From: Bugulina stolonifera
Taxonomy: Eukaryota > Bryozoa > Gymnolaemata > Cheilostomatida > Bugulidae
Assembly (NCBI GenBank): GCA_935421135.1
Contig: OW285190.1
Location: 20,408,501 to 20,472,500, forward strand
Direction of reading: 5' to 3'
DNA: 64,000 nucleotides
Under the pieces are notes generated by a model, which ran no database searches, was not told the origin of the DNA, and was given only the letters and a program-made list of their open reading frames with translations. Positions 46,548 through 56,855 of this stretch are shown piece by piece; position 1 is the stretch's first letter, and each line of letters begins with the position of its first letter. The position numbers and the translations under genes were made by a program.

Positions 46548-47273
46548 ATGGGAGCGGAGAAGAGGAGCTCTCTGCAGACAACGGTGAAGCTGTCAGAGCT
46601 AGAGCCAGGAACTGTGCTAGAAGTGAGTGGAGGTTCGGTGGTTGAAACGACATTCGGAAAAGCATTCTTAGCCAGGGCAAGCTATGTGGATGGCAAGGGG
46701 ATGAGACATTGCATCAGCTTTCACACCAACATTCGTCACGCCATGCCCAAGCTAGCGGATGCCAAAGAAGAGGAGCTAAAGGACCTTACCCTTCCACCTA
46801 GGATCATGGTGTACTTGGGGCAGCAGGAGACCGCTAAAGGACAAAACACATTCAACCGTATCGAGAGCGTGTGCTCCCTGCCAGGAGCAGCCATGAAAAA
46901 GCTGGCCGGTGACTTGAGAAAGAAGACCTTAGCCCAGTTAGAAGAATTTTTTCGAGTGCACACGCTATCTTCATTTCCCGTTGGTTCTGTGCTGGTGGTG
47001 ACCGCACTCCGACCCACATACATCCCAAGATGCGGTGATGGTGATAATGCGAGCAACTCCATTGCCACCTACGAGTGTCGGATTGGAAACGAAGAAAGAA
47101 AAGAAGAGGTCTTCCTTCCGGGACGTCTGGCAGTTTCGATGAAAGAGCTCCTCCCCTCCGTGATGGTGTACAAGGGACAGAAGACTTCCAAGAGCGGGAG
47201 AACATTCTACGATTGTGCCATTCTAGACTCCATCCTCGGCGAGCGTCTCCTCCCCGCCACTGCACAGTTTTGA
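46548..47273 (+). CDS. 241-residue globular protein of the Polinton-like element, possibly a ssDNA-binding (OB-type) domain
   Basis: An uninterrupted frame from ATG 46548 to TGA 47273. It has two internally similar halves: each has a beta-rich start (TVLEVSGGSVVETTFGKAFL; VLVVTALRPTYIPRCGD) and later PPRIMVYLGQQETAKGQNTF or LPSVMVYKGQKTSKSGRTFY. The repeated 'MVY.GQ.T..G..TF' pattern suggests two copies of one small beta-barrel-like fold. In an element with its own polymerase, a ssDNA-binding role is reasonable but is inference from context. It follows the acidic ORF and may be its second exon. Confidence 0.7.
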   Translation: MGAEKRSSLQTTVKLSELEPGTVLEVSGGSVVETTFGKAFLARASYVDGKGMRHCISFHTNIRHAMPKLADAKEEELKDLTLPPRIMVYLGQQETAKGQNTFNRIESVCSLPGAAMKKLAGDLRKKTLAQLEEFFRVHTLSSFPVGSVLVVTALRPTYIPRCGDGDNASNSIATYECRIGNEERKEEVFLPGRLAVSMKELLPSVMVYKGQKTSKSGRTFYDCAILDSILGERLLPATAQF

Positions 47274-47309
47274 GGCAAAAACTTTTGTCATTCACACTCA
47301 TTCGTGTCT

Positions 47310-47625
47310 ACTTATCAATTGATTTTATATTATTACTCTCAAACGTATTGAAAATTAAAACAAACTCATGTATCATTACCCTTACTCATATTTTTCATAG
47401 TCGTATATCGAGTTTTTATCGATTGATTTTATATTATTACTCTCAAACGTATTGAAAATTAAAACAAACTCATGTATCATTACCCTTACTCATATTTTTC
47501 ATAGTCGTATATCAAGTTTTTTATTGATTGATTTTATATTATTACTCTCAAACACATTGAAAATTTAAACAAACTCGTGTATCATTACCCTGACTCATAT
47601 TTTTCATAGTCGTATATCATTTATT
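47310..47625. repeat. Three ~105-bp tandem repeats inside the right TIR
   Basis: Three copies of a unit containing TTGATTTTATATTATTACTC, AAACAAACTC.TGTATCATT and CTCATATTTTTCATAGTCG. AT-rich, directly downstream of the 241-codon ORF, so it may hold its 3' UTR and polyadenylation signals. Confidence 0.88.
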
Positions 47626-47639
47626 CTAGAATACATCAC

Positions 47640-48168
47640 ACACCATTACTCTAACCCGTATTTTCCTTCGCTTCACCGTACTCCAGCCAACGGTCCGGCC
47701 GCGAGGGCGGCGACGGGTCGTTGGGGCGGGAGGGCGGGGGAGGGTGGGGGATGGGCGGGGGGAGGGCGGCGTGGGCCCACGGCTGGACTCGCAAACGAGA
47801 ACCGCCGCGAGGCGGAGGGCGAGGCGGAGGGGAGGGGTGGGGGGGGACGGGACGGGTGGAGGGAGGACGGGTGGGGTTCGCGGGGCGGGGGGGGCGCGCG
47901 CGCCTCCTTGCTCGAGCCGTGGGACGGGACGGGGCGCGGGGTTTGCTCTTTAGACTGGGTTCTACGGAACAGCCGATGAGGTTTTTGAAACCCCACCCGC
48001 GATCGGGGGGTAGGTTCTAGGGCTTTGCACATAGAGTGAGGTTTAGGGGAGGGGAGGGGGCGAGAGGACGGGTGGGGTGGTCGTCCGCCCGGGGAGTTTT
48101 GGGATCTAGGGCTAATAAGACGCGGAAATGGGCGGGTGTCTGTGCAGATCTGCACTGACTATACTACT
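47640..48168. repeat. Right terminal inverted repeat of the Polinton-like element
   Basis: Inverted counterpart of 38913-39450, G-rich in this strand. The two TIRs differ by several substitutions and short indels (for example the GGGGCGCGCGCGCC region), so they are not identical copies. Confidence 0.92.
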
Positions 48169-48174
48169 GTTGCG

Positions 48175-49160
48175 TTCTGCTGCATCAAGCGTTTTGCTGT
48201 AGTAGGCAATGACCCGTTCTTGTCCGTCCTGTATTTGGGACAGAACAGCGCCCACAGCCTCGTTGCTGGCATCTGTGTCCAAGATGTAGGGCAGACGGGG
48301 GTTGGGATAACCCAATACGGGTGCCTGGAGGAGGCGGGACCTCAGATCCTCGAAGGCCACTTCTTCTTCTTCAGTCCAACGCCAAGTCGAGTTTTTAGAA
48401 GTGAGAACATGTAAGGGCCGGGCGACCCTGGCGAAGTCCGACATGTATTGTCTGTAGTATCCGACCATCCCGAGAAAAGCTTGCAGTTGTTTGAGGTTAG
48501 AGGGTCGGGGCCACTCCCGTACAGCTCGTACCTTGGCGGGATCCGTGGAGGTACCATCCCGGTGCACCACGTGGCCTAAGTAATGGACTTGTGTCTGTAA
48601 GAGCTTACACTTGCCGGGCTTGAGCTTGAGGCCTGCGGCCTGGAGGCGTTGAAAGACTTCTTCCAATCGGGCTAGGTGAGTATCATAGTCGGGTGCCATG
48701 ACGATGATGTCGTCCAGATACAACAATAACGTTTTCCAGTGTAGCCCCTGTAGGACCTTTTCCATTAACCTCTGGAAGGTGGCTGGGGCTGATGTAAGTC
48801 CGAAAGGGAGGACTTTCCACTTCCAAAACCCCGACCAGGTCACAAAGGCGGCTTTCTCTTGTGCGTCCGCATCTAGGGGTACTTGCCAATATCCACTAGT
48901 GAGGTCGAGTGTGCTAAAGTACCTGCTGCCGGCCAGAGCATCCAGGCTGTCGTCTATTCGTGGTAGGGGGTATGCATCCTGTGTAGTCACCGCATTTAGC
49001 TTGCGGTAGTCGATGCAGAACCGCCAAGTACCATCTTTTTTCTTTACGAGGACGACTGGTGAACTCCAGGCCCCTTCAGCCGGTTCTATCAGTCCCCGGC
49101 GTGCCAGCTTCTCGACCTGTCGCTCGGCCTCGGCCTTTTTTCCGGCCCGAGTCGATGGGG
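48175..49160 (-). pseudogene. pol: Gypsy pol, N-terminal part: reverse transcriptase and start of RNase H
   Basis: The frame carries RT motifs (FSTLDLTSGYWQVPL, LPFGLTSAPATFQRLM, LLYLDDIIV with the YLDD catalytic box, YLGHVV) and the start of RNase H (DTDASNEAVGAVLSQ). It is interrupted after AAERN by the Polinton-like element. It is one base out of frame with the gag-protease ORF; the junction lies at an A-run near 49136-49142. Confidence 0.92.
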
Positions 49161-50816
49161 AGGCTGACGGATAGGCCGAGTCCCGGCTTCTACTGGAATA
49201 GAATGTTCAACTAGGTGTGTCTGTCCGTGGTCATCCTCGTTAGTGCTGAAAGTTGTGGAGTAGCGACACAACAGGGCCCTCAGTTTTTGCTGCTCGCCCG
49301 GCGTGTCACACTGAGGGAGGGCCTTTTGGTATAGTTCCTGTAGATGATCCGGCACGTTTTCTTGGGGTCCGCCTCCTTTATTGGGTGGTTTCGAGGAATC
49401 TGCCACCTCCTGTGTTGCGTGAGCCCGGATGTCCTGGGGAGTGGTCTGTTGAGTTTCTATATCGGCTGCTTGAACCTCGGTGAATGTGCCGATAGTCGCC
49501 CCTGCTCGGAGGCTGAGGGTATGATCCGTGGGGTTCATACAACGGACAGGAAGTTGTCCGACTGAGTCGGTTTGTCTGAGGCTGCTAGCCAACAAAGGTC
49601 CGTTCTTGACGGGTTCCACTATCCCCGTGGCTGAGGCAGTAGTGTCCACCAGGCATCTTTGGAAGATAGCCTCGGAGTGAGGCGGTATGTCTTCTTGCCG
49701 TATGGTCTGTACCCGACCGGGAAGGGGTCGCCCGTGCCGGTCTTTGCATGGGATGTGTTTGCCGTTTATGATGACCTGGGGTTCCTGAAAAGTTAGGGTA
49801 CACTTGTTCTTGTGCAGGTAGGGGAGTCCCATGATGGCGTCCTCCTGTATCTTCCCGACTAGGAAGTCTTCCTCAGTCGGGGGAAGCCCAGGCAGTTTCA
49901 CCGCCAGTGTAGTTTCTCCTTCAAAGGGAAGAGGGGACCCGTCGGCCATTATGCCGTGCGTCTTGGTCTGTCGCATCTTCTTCTTCTTACTGTGGGGTAG
50001 GCGGTCATGGACCTTTTTATTTAGCAAGTTAGTGCTACTACCCGTGTCGACCAAAAACCGAGTCGGCCGCCTAGCCACCGTTCCTTCCAAGTAATGGCCG
50101 GTGGGTGCAGGTTCCGTGGGCTCCAAGGCATGAAACCGGTTCGTTAGGGGAAGCGGTTGTACCCGGTGGTGTATTTTCCTGCGTGGACGGCGTCTCACTG
50201 GTGTCCAGCCGTTTCCTAGGTTTGGAGGGGCTTGGCTCGGAGTATGCTCGTCCTTCTTAAGGCTGGTACTGGTAGATGGCCCAGTTCCGACGGCTGTCTT
50301 TTTGGTTTCGGCCCTTGGCAACTGCTTGCTGATAGCATAGTAGGCACGGCTGTCCCTAAGAGCCCGACCCAGAGTAGTCGGGTTGGTGATCATCAAGTGT
50401 TCCATCAAGGAGGTGTCATGCAGGGTCTTGCAGTATGTCTCGGTAGACCATCGCTCCAAGGTCGACTCGGGCATCTCGGGATAGCCGATGGTTAATAATT
50501 TATTAATTAGGTCAGCATGCTCTTGGAGAGACTGGTGCGGTCCTTGTTTGATGTGCTTGATCTGTCGCCGTGCGGCCGGGGCCGTCAGGCTGTACTGATT
50601 CTGTAAGGTAAGGAAGATAGCTTCGACCGTGTCGGCCCGCCCAAGGTCCCGGGTAGGGCCTTGAAGAGCCTCTCGGAGGTGTAGGAGGCTGTGCCGGGGG
50701 TTCCAACTCTTGGTTTGAGCTATATGTTTGAACTTCTTGATGAAGAAGTGTACGTCTCCTTCTCCGTTAAATGCGGGCTTCTCGCCCGAGTCTGGGTATT
50801 CCTGGTAATGTGTCAT
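49089..50816 (-). CDS. gag: Gypsy gag-protease ORF
   Basis: A 575-codon frame from ATG 50816. The N-terminal half is gag-like (FNGEGDVHFFIKKFKHIAQ, LREALQGP, SLQEHADLINKLL) without a CCHC zinc knuckle. The protease has the active-site signature FLVDTGSSTNLLN. It ends in the pol zero frame just past the RT start, so pol expression needs a frame change. Confidence 0.9.
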   Translation of the reverse strand: MTHYQEYPDSGEKPAFNGEGDVHFFIKKFKHIAQTKSWNPRHSLLHLREALQGPTRDLGRADTVEAIFLTLQNQYSLTAPAARRQIKHIKQGPHQSLQEHADLINKLLTIGYPEMPESTLERWSTETYCKTLHDTSLMEHLMITNPTTLGRALRDSRAYYAISKQLPRAETKKTAVGTGPSTSTSLKKDEHTPSQAPPNLGNGWTPVRRRPRRKIHHRVQPLPLTNRFHALEPTEPAPTGHYLEGTVARRPTRFLVDTGSSTNLLNKKVHDRLPHSKKKKMRQTKTHGIMADGSPLPFEGETTLAVKLPGLPPTEEDFLVGKIQEDAIMGLPYLHKNKCTLTFQEPQVIINGKHIPCKDRHGRPLPGRVQTIRQEDIPPHSEAIFQRCLVDTTASATGIVEPVKNGPLLASSLRQTDSVGQLPVRCMNPTDHTLSLRAGATIGTFTEVQAADIETQQTTPQDIRAHATQEVADSSKPPNKGGGPQENVPDHLQELYQKALPQCDTPGEQQKLRALLCRYSTTFSTNEDDHGQTHLVEHSIPVEAGTRPIRQPPHRLGPEKRPRPSDRSRSWHAGD

Positions 50817-51137
50817 GGCAGTGGATTAAAACTGCTGTGATTTGTTAGGCCGGGTCGGCCTAGTCGGCGTACTGAGTACCGTCAATCTATTCTGGATCCG
50901 AGGTCGGTCTTTGATTGAAGATCCGGCGTAGGTCGGGCTACATCCAGCGGAACCACGAGAATTAATGGGTGCACTTTAGCGTTTGTCACCTTCTCGTAAA
51001 AGGGTTCCCGGGTCCGAGTCCTTAATCGCCGTTGAAGTATTGAAGAATGAGGTCGGTCGGGTTTCCCGAGGCCGAGGTCACCTTCCTTCGCTTCGTATCG
51101 TAAGAGTACGACCTTAGTATTCCACCGCTGCCACCAA

Positions 51138-52140
51138 TGTAATGGTTTCTGTGATTTGGTGCGGTCGTCCTTGGACGACTATCGACCCAGAAATGAAGTG
51201 CCTATGAGTGGTAATAGGACTTCGCATTACATGAAAGATCGAGCGGTCTCAGTAGCCCAAAAACTACCAAAGACGACCCATCTGGTCCCAAGTTTGACCT
51301 TCAGACTATACGTTGAAAGAGAGTGATCCGACCTAGTAGGCGGTTCGCTAAGCGAATGACCTGACAAAAGGAAGTGAAAGTCTCTGTATCAAGTATAGAT
51401 GTGTCTTTATTGAAAGCCAAGTGAAGACTGAGACAATGAACAGTAAAACAGTGCCCTTTATATAGTATAAGGACTTCCGGCCGACGTGACGTCGAGAAAA
51501 GACGACGTGTGGTCGTCCGGAAGTTGCGCAACAAGATGGCCGCCGGAAGCCCGACGGCCGACCCAAAATAGGTCGGGTTCTACAAAAGTTGCTTATAATG
51601 GTCCAATTCATGTACAAAATGAATATCAATGGATTCTGAGAGGTCGGGCCTCTGTACATGGGTATAAAAGGCATTAAAAGACTTAGTTATAATCATGTAA
51701 CTACAATAACATAATTATAGTAAAGTACAAGCAGATATATACAATTATGTGCACACAAGAATGAGTGTCAGATGCATACTTGCCAAGGAGCAGGAGCAAA
51801 AAATCTGGACTTTTTGGCTCAAAATCCCTGGACAAGCACCAGAATCCCTGGACATAGTTTGGGTGTACATTATTTGAAGGAAACTTATCACTGAAAAGCA
51901 TTAAATTATCAATTTTAGTGTTATTTAGTGGCTTGTAAGATATTTTCTTCAATGTAAATGACTTATTTTAGGTTGTATCTTGTGTTTTACGAGGTTTGGG
52001 AACATTTTCACCATACATAAAAAATCAGGACAGCTGGAAAATTAGTAGGGACAGGCACAAAAACCAGGGGGTGTCCTGACAAAATCTGGACACTTGGCAA
52101 GTATGGTCAGATGTAAGATACGATTTGGCGTACCATTACA
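51138..52140 (-). repeat. 5' LTR of the Gypsy element, interrupted
   Basis: Without the inserted 331-bp element and its 8-bp duplication, its length is 664 bp, the same as the 3' LTR. Differences from the 3' LTR are a few transitions, an ACTATATACAATA/ACTACAATA indel and a CTTATAGAC/ATTAAAAGAC change. Confidence 0.92.
51775..52105. mobile_element. 331-bp MITE with CATACTTGCCAAG ends and 8-bp duplication in the Gypsy LTR
   Basis: Ends CATACTTGCCAAG and CTTGGCAAGTATG are flanked by a perfect GTCAGATG duplication; the other LTR shows the empty site. Internal words AATCTGGAC / CCCTGGACA recur. The duplication length suggests hAT. It inserted after the retrotransposon. Confidence 0.9.
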
Positions 52141-53240
52141 ATATTATAAGAAGAATTAGTATTACTTGTATCCAATGTCTATCTGCTAATAATTTAATGT
52201 GAGTAAGATATCCTGGTAGCCATGAGTTTGTATATGGGCTCCAATATATAAGAGTATAGCAAGTAAAAATGTTATGGCTGGAGCTGTTGTTATTATGATA
52301 GTCAAGAACTAGGTCTATTATTGTATAGTAGCAGTTATACTACATAGTGGATATGCTTTGCTGTGATTGGCTGACAATATGTATATATATAAATATAAAT
52401 ACTCATGTGTTAGATTGTCATCTCAATAGCAATTAAAAATGTTGTGGCTGGAGTTGTTATTATTGACAGCCAAGAACTAAGTCTATTCATGTGCAAGCAA
52501 GTTTGGGTATGTTTTGCTGTAATGGTCTGATATATACATGTATGTATATACTTATGTAACAATGCCTATGGTCAGATTGTCATCTGACACTTCTGTACTG
52601 TAACCTTGTTCAACAAAAGTTCTGTAGTGCAGTAACAACTCTGATTTATTTCCGAAAATGATCCAACTTATATAACACTACTCTCCTGTGATTGGCTCAA
52701 CGAATAATCAGGTTATAACTACTTAATTTGCATATTTAACAAAAGTACAAAATTTCAATTTAAAACTATTTATAACATGTCTTTTCAACATTTTCTCTAA
52801 CCAAAACAAAGCTTAGTATTACTAGTTGTTAATTCCAAAATATAACAATTTTACGAACAATGGGTCTATTTTCAAAAAAATATATTAATAAAATATTCTT
52901 AATGTTGGTAAGATTTGCAGCATCGTCTGCTCCCAGCTCCAAGACGTCCGCCTTCTAGCTCTCACCTTCTCACACGCTACACAACACCATTATGCATTCC
53001 ATTGGCATTTTATAGAACTCATGGTTAAACTTTTGCGAACTTCACTTCCATTTATTATATTTACACGTGTTATCACTTTGTAATTAAACTACAAACAATA
53101 AAATTGGGAGTAGCTCTGCACAGAACAGTCATGCAGGTATAAAATAAGGTATCTTTCGGGCTAACTTTCAAATTACAATTTTTCAAAGCATGATGTCATA
53201 GGGTGTTAAGGTGATTGGCTATTTCTTACAATAAGTGATA
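52141..53240. other. Intergenic, with a diverged ~180-bp tandem duplication
   Basis: Positions about 52258-52430 and 52431-52600 share AAAAATGTTRTGGCTGGAG and CAAGAACTA.GTCTATT. The rest is AT-rich with no recognisable gene. Confidence 0.55.
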
Positions 53241-53336
53241 CCTTTTATGCAAGGAATTTGTCTTTTGAGCAGTCAAAGACTTGTTTCACATCCAATGAAA
53301 TTACCTGCTCAAAAGACAAATTCCTCGCATAAAAAG
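53241..53336. repeat. Hairpin-forming inverted repeat (arms ~32 bp)
   Basis: TTTTATGCAAGGAATTTGTC / TTTTGAGCAG and the mirrored CTGCTCAAAAGACAAATTCC / TCGCATAAAA are separated by a 30-bp loop. It could be a small MITE or a structural RNA stem; nothing decides. Confidence 0.75.
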
Positions 53337-53370
53337 TAAGCATATATAAAAGAGGGCCTAACACCCCATA

Positions 53371-53645
53371 CATAAGGTGTCTTCGCGACCTAAACTTCAG
53401 ACCCAGGCCGATTTACGAAAATACTTTCCAGCACACATCCGTCATAGAGTCGCGAACACCCGGCCTGGGCCAAATGCAAAATCCTCATTTTTGCGCGAAG
53501 AAATCAGGTGTGCCGATGAGCTAGGGATGGTTTCGTCCGGCCAAGCAAAATCCCAGGCCAACAGCCCTTCTGACCTGGGTCGGACGGCCATCTTGTAATT
53601 TTTATTTGCGACCCAGGTCCGTCCAAGAGGTCGCGAAGACACCTA
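53371..53645. mobile_element. 275-bp MITE with AGGTGTCTTCGCGACCT ends
   Basis: Ends AGGTGTCTTCGCGACCT and AGGTCGCGAAGACACCT, with ATA on both sides as a possible 3-bp duplication. The interior is GC-richer (GACCCAGGCCG, CGGCCTGGGCC). ORFs on both strands follow from the symmetry and are not genes. Confidence 0.8.
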
Positions 53646-53704
53646 TAGCTAGGTGCCTTGTGTGATGTTGGCTCAGAGCATGCCTACTGCTCACTGGCAA
53701 AGCT

Positions 53705-53800
53705 TACACTGCTGAGCTGGTGTAATGGGTGGCATGTTCTGTTCACTGTGCTAGGCGATTAGGTACCGTAGAAGCCTCGGGTTCAAACCCCAGTCGGGAC
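53705..53800 (+). mobile_element. tRNA-like SINE head
   Basis: Box A-like TGGTGTAATGGGTGG and box B GGTTCAAACCCCAGTCG, about 55 bp apart. The 5' and 3' acceptor halves do not pair, so this is a tRNA-derived repeat and not a tRNA gene. Confidence 0.55.
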
Positions 53801-54885
53801 CGGTATTTTCATAGATTTGAAACAAGTGATTAGTGTTATTTTGCTAAGATTTCCCAGACATAGAAAATTTTTCGTCCCTGTGCTGAACTTCTGTCTCCAC
53901 CATGTTGTAAAATAACTTAGGGTCTGGGGAAAAATAGCATGAAAATGCTATAGTGTCTATAAGAAAGAGAGGCTATTGAAGGAGTTCCGAAAAGCTTTTA
54001 TAGTTCTCAGGCTAGTGGTCACCCCTCTGATGTTAAATATTGAATTATCCATAATCATGGACGCTCAAATAAATGTTATTAAAAACTGTAATAAATTATA
54101 TTAGCTCAGGGAAAAGTCCGGCGAAAATGGTAAAAACGTATATTTATACAGTGTATATAATATGTTCATAAATACATTGACACATTCAGTCGAGTCTAGT
54201 AATGCATGCAAGGTTAGCTATTGTCCTTAGCTGGCTGCTCACTAGAATAAATTAGTCATCTAGTCTGGAATCATAAGTTAACATTGGGGTATACCATAGC
54301 ATATTATTGCAGTACATGTACCAGGTAACTTGTATATGTATGTTCCTAATAGGACGCATCGATCATGCATGATGCCTGGCTATAGCTACTTGATAAACTG
54401 AAAAGCGGCAATTTGTTGAGGGGGCTCCTGGGGGCCCAGAGAGCCCCCTACAAAAAAGCACTGTTATACACTGTATACAGTGCATAACAGTGTATTATAC
54501 TACATTATTATATACACCGTACATCACATTATTACTGCATTGAACAAATAAAATCACGTCACTTGTTTATCTACAAGTTCCTTATTGTAGTCTAATAGTA
54601 GACTATTGATAGTACAATTGTGATAATAAACGTATTCATAAAAAGCACACCATGTTATAATGCATTTGACTCATATAATGTTCAAGTACATGCCTCTATC
54701 TGCTGCTCATATCCTAGAAAGAATATAATACGTATAATATATTACATGTACACTAGTGGACTAGTAGAGGGGTCACAGCAATGAGGAAGTTAACTACAGT
54801 GTAAACATACTCTAGTCTTAGTTTATCAGTTGACACTCACTAATAGTGTGTAGCCATATAGCTAGTCAACTCCATCACACTAGGT
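53801..54885. other. No gene recognised
   Basis: AT-rich intergenic DNA with a GGGGGCTCCTGGGGGCCC palindromic patch near 54420. No ORF or array of note. Confidence 0.5.
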
Positions 54886-54899
54886 ACTGCAACCTGTCG

Positions 54900-55471
54900 T
54901 CAGTCGTGACTGTAGCATATAGACTAGAGTATAGACTATAGTATAGACTAGAGTATAGACAATAGTATAGCATATAGAACTATAGTATAGACTAGAGTAT
55001 AGTGTATAGACTATAGTATAGACTATAGTATAGACTAGAGTATAGACTATAGTATAGTGTATAGAACTATAGTATAGACTAGAGTATAGTGTATAGACTA
55101 TAGTATAGACTATAGTATAGTGTATAGAACTATAGTATAGACTAGAGTATAGTGTATAGACTATAGTATAGACTAGAGTATAGACTATAGTATAGTGTAT
55201 AGAACTATAGTATAGACTAGAGTATAGTGTATAGACTATAGTATAGACTATAGTATAGTGTATAGAACTATAGTATAGACTAGAGTATAGTGTATAGACT
55301 ATAGTATAGACTAGAGTATAGACTAGAGTATAGTGTATAGACTATAGTATAGACTATAGTATAGTGTATAGAACTATAGTATAGACTAGAGTATAGTGTA
55401 TAGACTATAGTATAGACTAGAGTATAGACTATAGTATAGTGTATAGAACTATAGTATAGACTAGAGTATAG
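54900..55471. repeat. GACTATAGTATA-type minisatellite, left block
   Basis: Tandem words GACTAGAGTATA, GACTATAGTATAG, TGTATAGAACTATAG arranged in higher-order units of about 75-110 bp. The array continues at 56550-56855 after a hAT insertion. Confidence 0.92.
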
Positions 55472-56549
55472 CAGAGCTGGGTCCAAGTCATAGATTTGAC
55501 TTGACTTGCCAAGTCAAGTCAAGTCACAAGTCGACTTGACTTGGACTTGCCAACTTGCTGACTTGACTTGACTTTGACTTGCACATCAATGTGACTTGAC
55601 TTGACTTGACTTGGACACATGAATGACTTGTGATTTTGACTTGACTTTGACTTGCACATCAATGTGACTTGACTTGACTTGACTTGGACACAGGAATGAC
55701 TTGTGATTTTGACTTGGGTTTTGCCAAGTCAATCTGGCAAATAAAAATTTTGTACAGTGTTTAGCCAACATGGAAAAAAGGTCTCAATTGCCTACCTAAT
55801 TATCATTTTTACTAGATCAGTGCTACTAGCAGCACTCAGAGTATATCAAGGTTAGCTATGAGGATACACAATTCAGGCACTATCTAAGCTGTGTGTACGT
55901 GAGACTACACAACGACAATGCATAGTCACAAGTACACACAGTGCAAGTAGTGTAAGTGTAGCATACAATGTAGGTGTGGTGTAAGTAGTGAATACAATGT
56001 GCAGTGCAATAATTACTAGAGTTAAATTGCAGGACTGACCAGTGGACACTCCTTGCTGTACCATGTGCTGTTTATATGCTATGTAACACTGCATCACCAT
56101 TACAATATACAGTATGTAATACTATATGACCAGTCTCGACCGTAGTGCCAATAATACTACTTATATAGACTAGTTCTTTACCATGACTGCATCACATCAT
56201 GTCCATGCCCTGCTACACCTTGGCATAGGTTTTTCATGGATTGGAATGCCTACCAAAAGAAAAAAATGATGTTTTGAAAAATGTAAAATTTTTTGAAGTT
56301 GTCTTCCACTTGACTTGCATTTCGACTTGACTTGACTTTGACTTGACTTGACTTGTGACTTGCATGACAGCTGACTTGACTTGACTTGACTTGAGGCAGC
56401 ACTGACTTGACTTCGACTTGACTTGTCTTCAAAATTTTAGAAATTACTTGACTTGAGGCAGCACTGACTTGACTTGGACTTGACTTGCCTCCAAAATTTT
56501 AGAAATGACTTGACTTGTTGACTTGCAAGTCGACTTGGACCCAACTCTG
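55472..56549. mobile_element. Non-autonomous hAT, GACTTG-rich, 8-bp duplication GAGTATAG
   Basis: Ends CAGAGCTGGGTCCAAGTC and GACTTGGACCCAACTCTG are flanked by a perfect GAGTATAG duplication taken from the host array. Subterminal 150-200 bp on both sides are near-continuous GACTTG/TTGACTTG words. The centre (about 55740-56280) is ordinary AT-rich DNA. No transposase. Confidence 0.93.
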
Positions 56550-56855
56550 GAGTATAGTGTATAGACTATAGTATAGACTAGAGTATAGACTATAGTATAG
56601 ACTAGAGTATAGACTGTAGTATAGAGTATAGACTATAGTATAGAGTATAGACTATAGTAGTATAGAGTATAGACTATAGTATAGTGTATAGAACTATAGT
56701 ATATTGTATAGAACTATAGTATAGAGTATAGACTATAGTATAGTGTATAGACTAGAGTATAGAGTATAGACTAGAGTATAGTATAGAGTATAGACTATAG
56801 TATAGACTAGAGTATAGACTATAATAGTATAGTGTATAGAACTATAATACTATAC
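56550..56855. repeat. GACTATAGTATA-type minisatellite, right block
   Basis: Continuation of the 54900-55471 array; the repeat phase is restored across the hAT once one target-site copy is removed. Confidence 0.9.

Larger units (their letters stand above)
38913..48168. mobile_element. Compact Polinton/Maverick-like element (9256 bp)
   Basis: The element begins AGTAGTATAGTCAGTGCAG and ends with the reverse complement. It has about 530-bp GC-rich terminal inverted repeats and a 6-bp target duplication. The 5'-AG ends and 6-bp duplication are established Polinton hallmarks. It encodes a protein-primed type B DNA polymerase (minus strand), a divergent acidic protein plus a 241-residue globular domain (plus strand) and a basic exon (minus strand). 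I find no retroviral-type integrase, FtsK/A32-type ATPase, Ad-like protease or jelly-roll capsid. Typical Polintons are 15-20 kb, so this is either a deletion derivative that depends on partners or a distinct compact lineage. Confidence 0.82.
36142..52140 (-). mobile_element. Ty3/Gypsy LTR retrotransposon, interrupted by a Polinton-like element
   Basis: Two LTRs (TGTAATGG...CCATTACA) in direct orientation flank gag-protease, reverse transcriptase-RNase H and integrase regions, all on the minus strand. ATAT lies on both outer sides as a probable 4-bp target duplication. A primer-binding-site-like TGGTGGCAGCGGTGG (minus strand, 51122-51136) follows the 5' LTR, and a purine tract GTGAGGGGG precedes the 3' LTR. 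Without the 9256-bp insertion (plus 6-bp duplication) and the 331-bp insertion in the 5' LTR, it is about 6.4 kb. The LTRs differ at only a few positions plus small indels, so it inserted recently. Confidence 0.93.

Noticed and set aside
46015..46680. 221-codon minus-strand ORF
   Set aside because: It is antisense to the acidic plus-strand frame, and its serine/proline-rich sequence is the complement of the Glu/Lys-rich codons.
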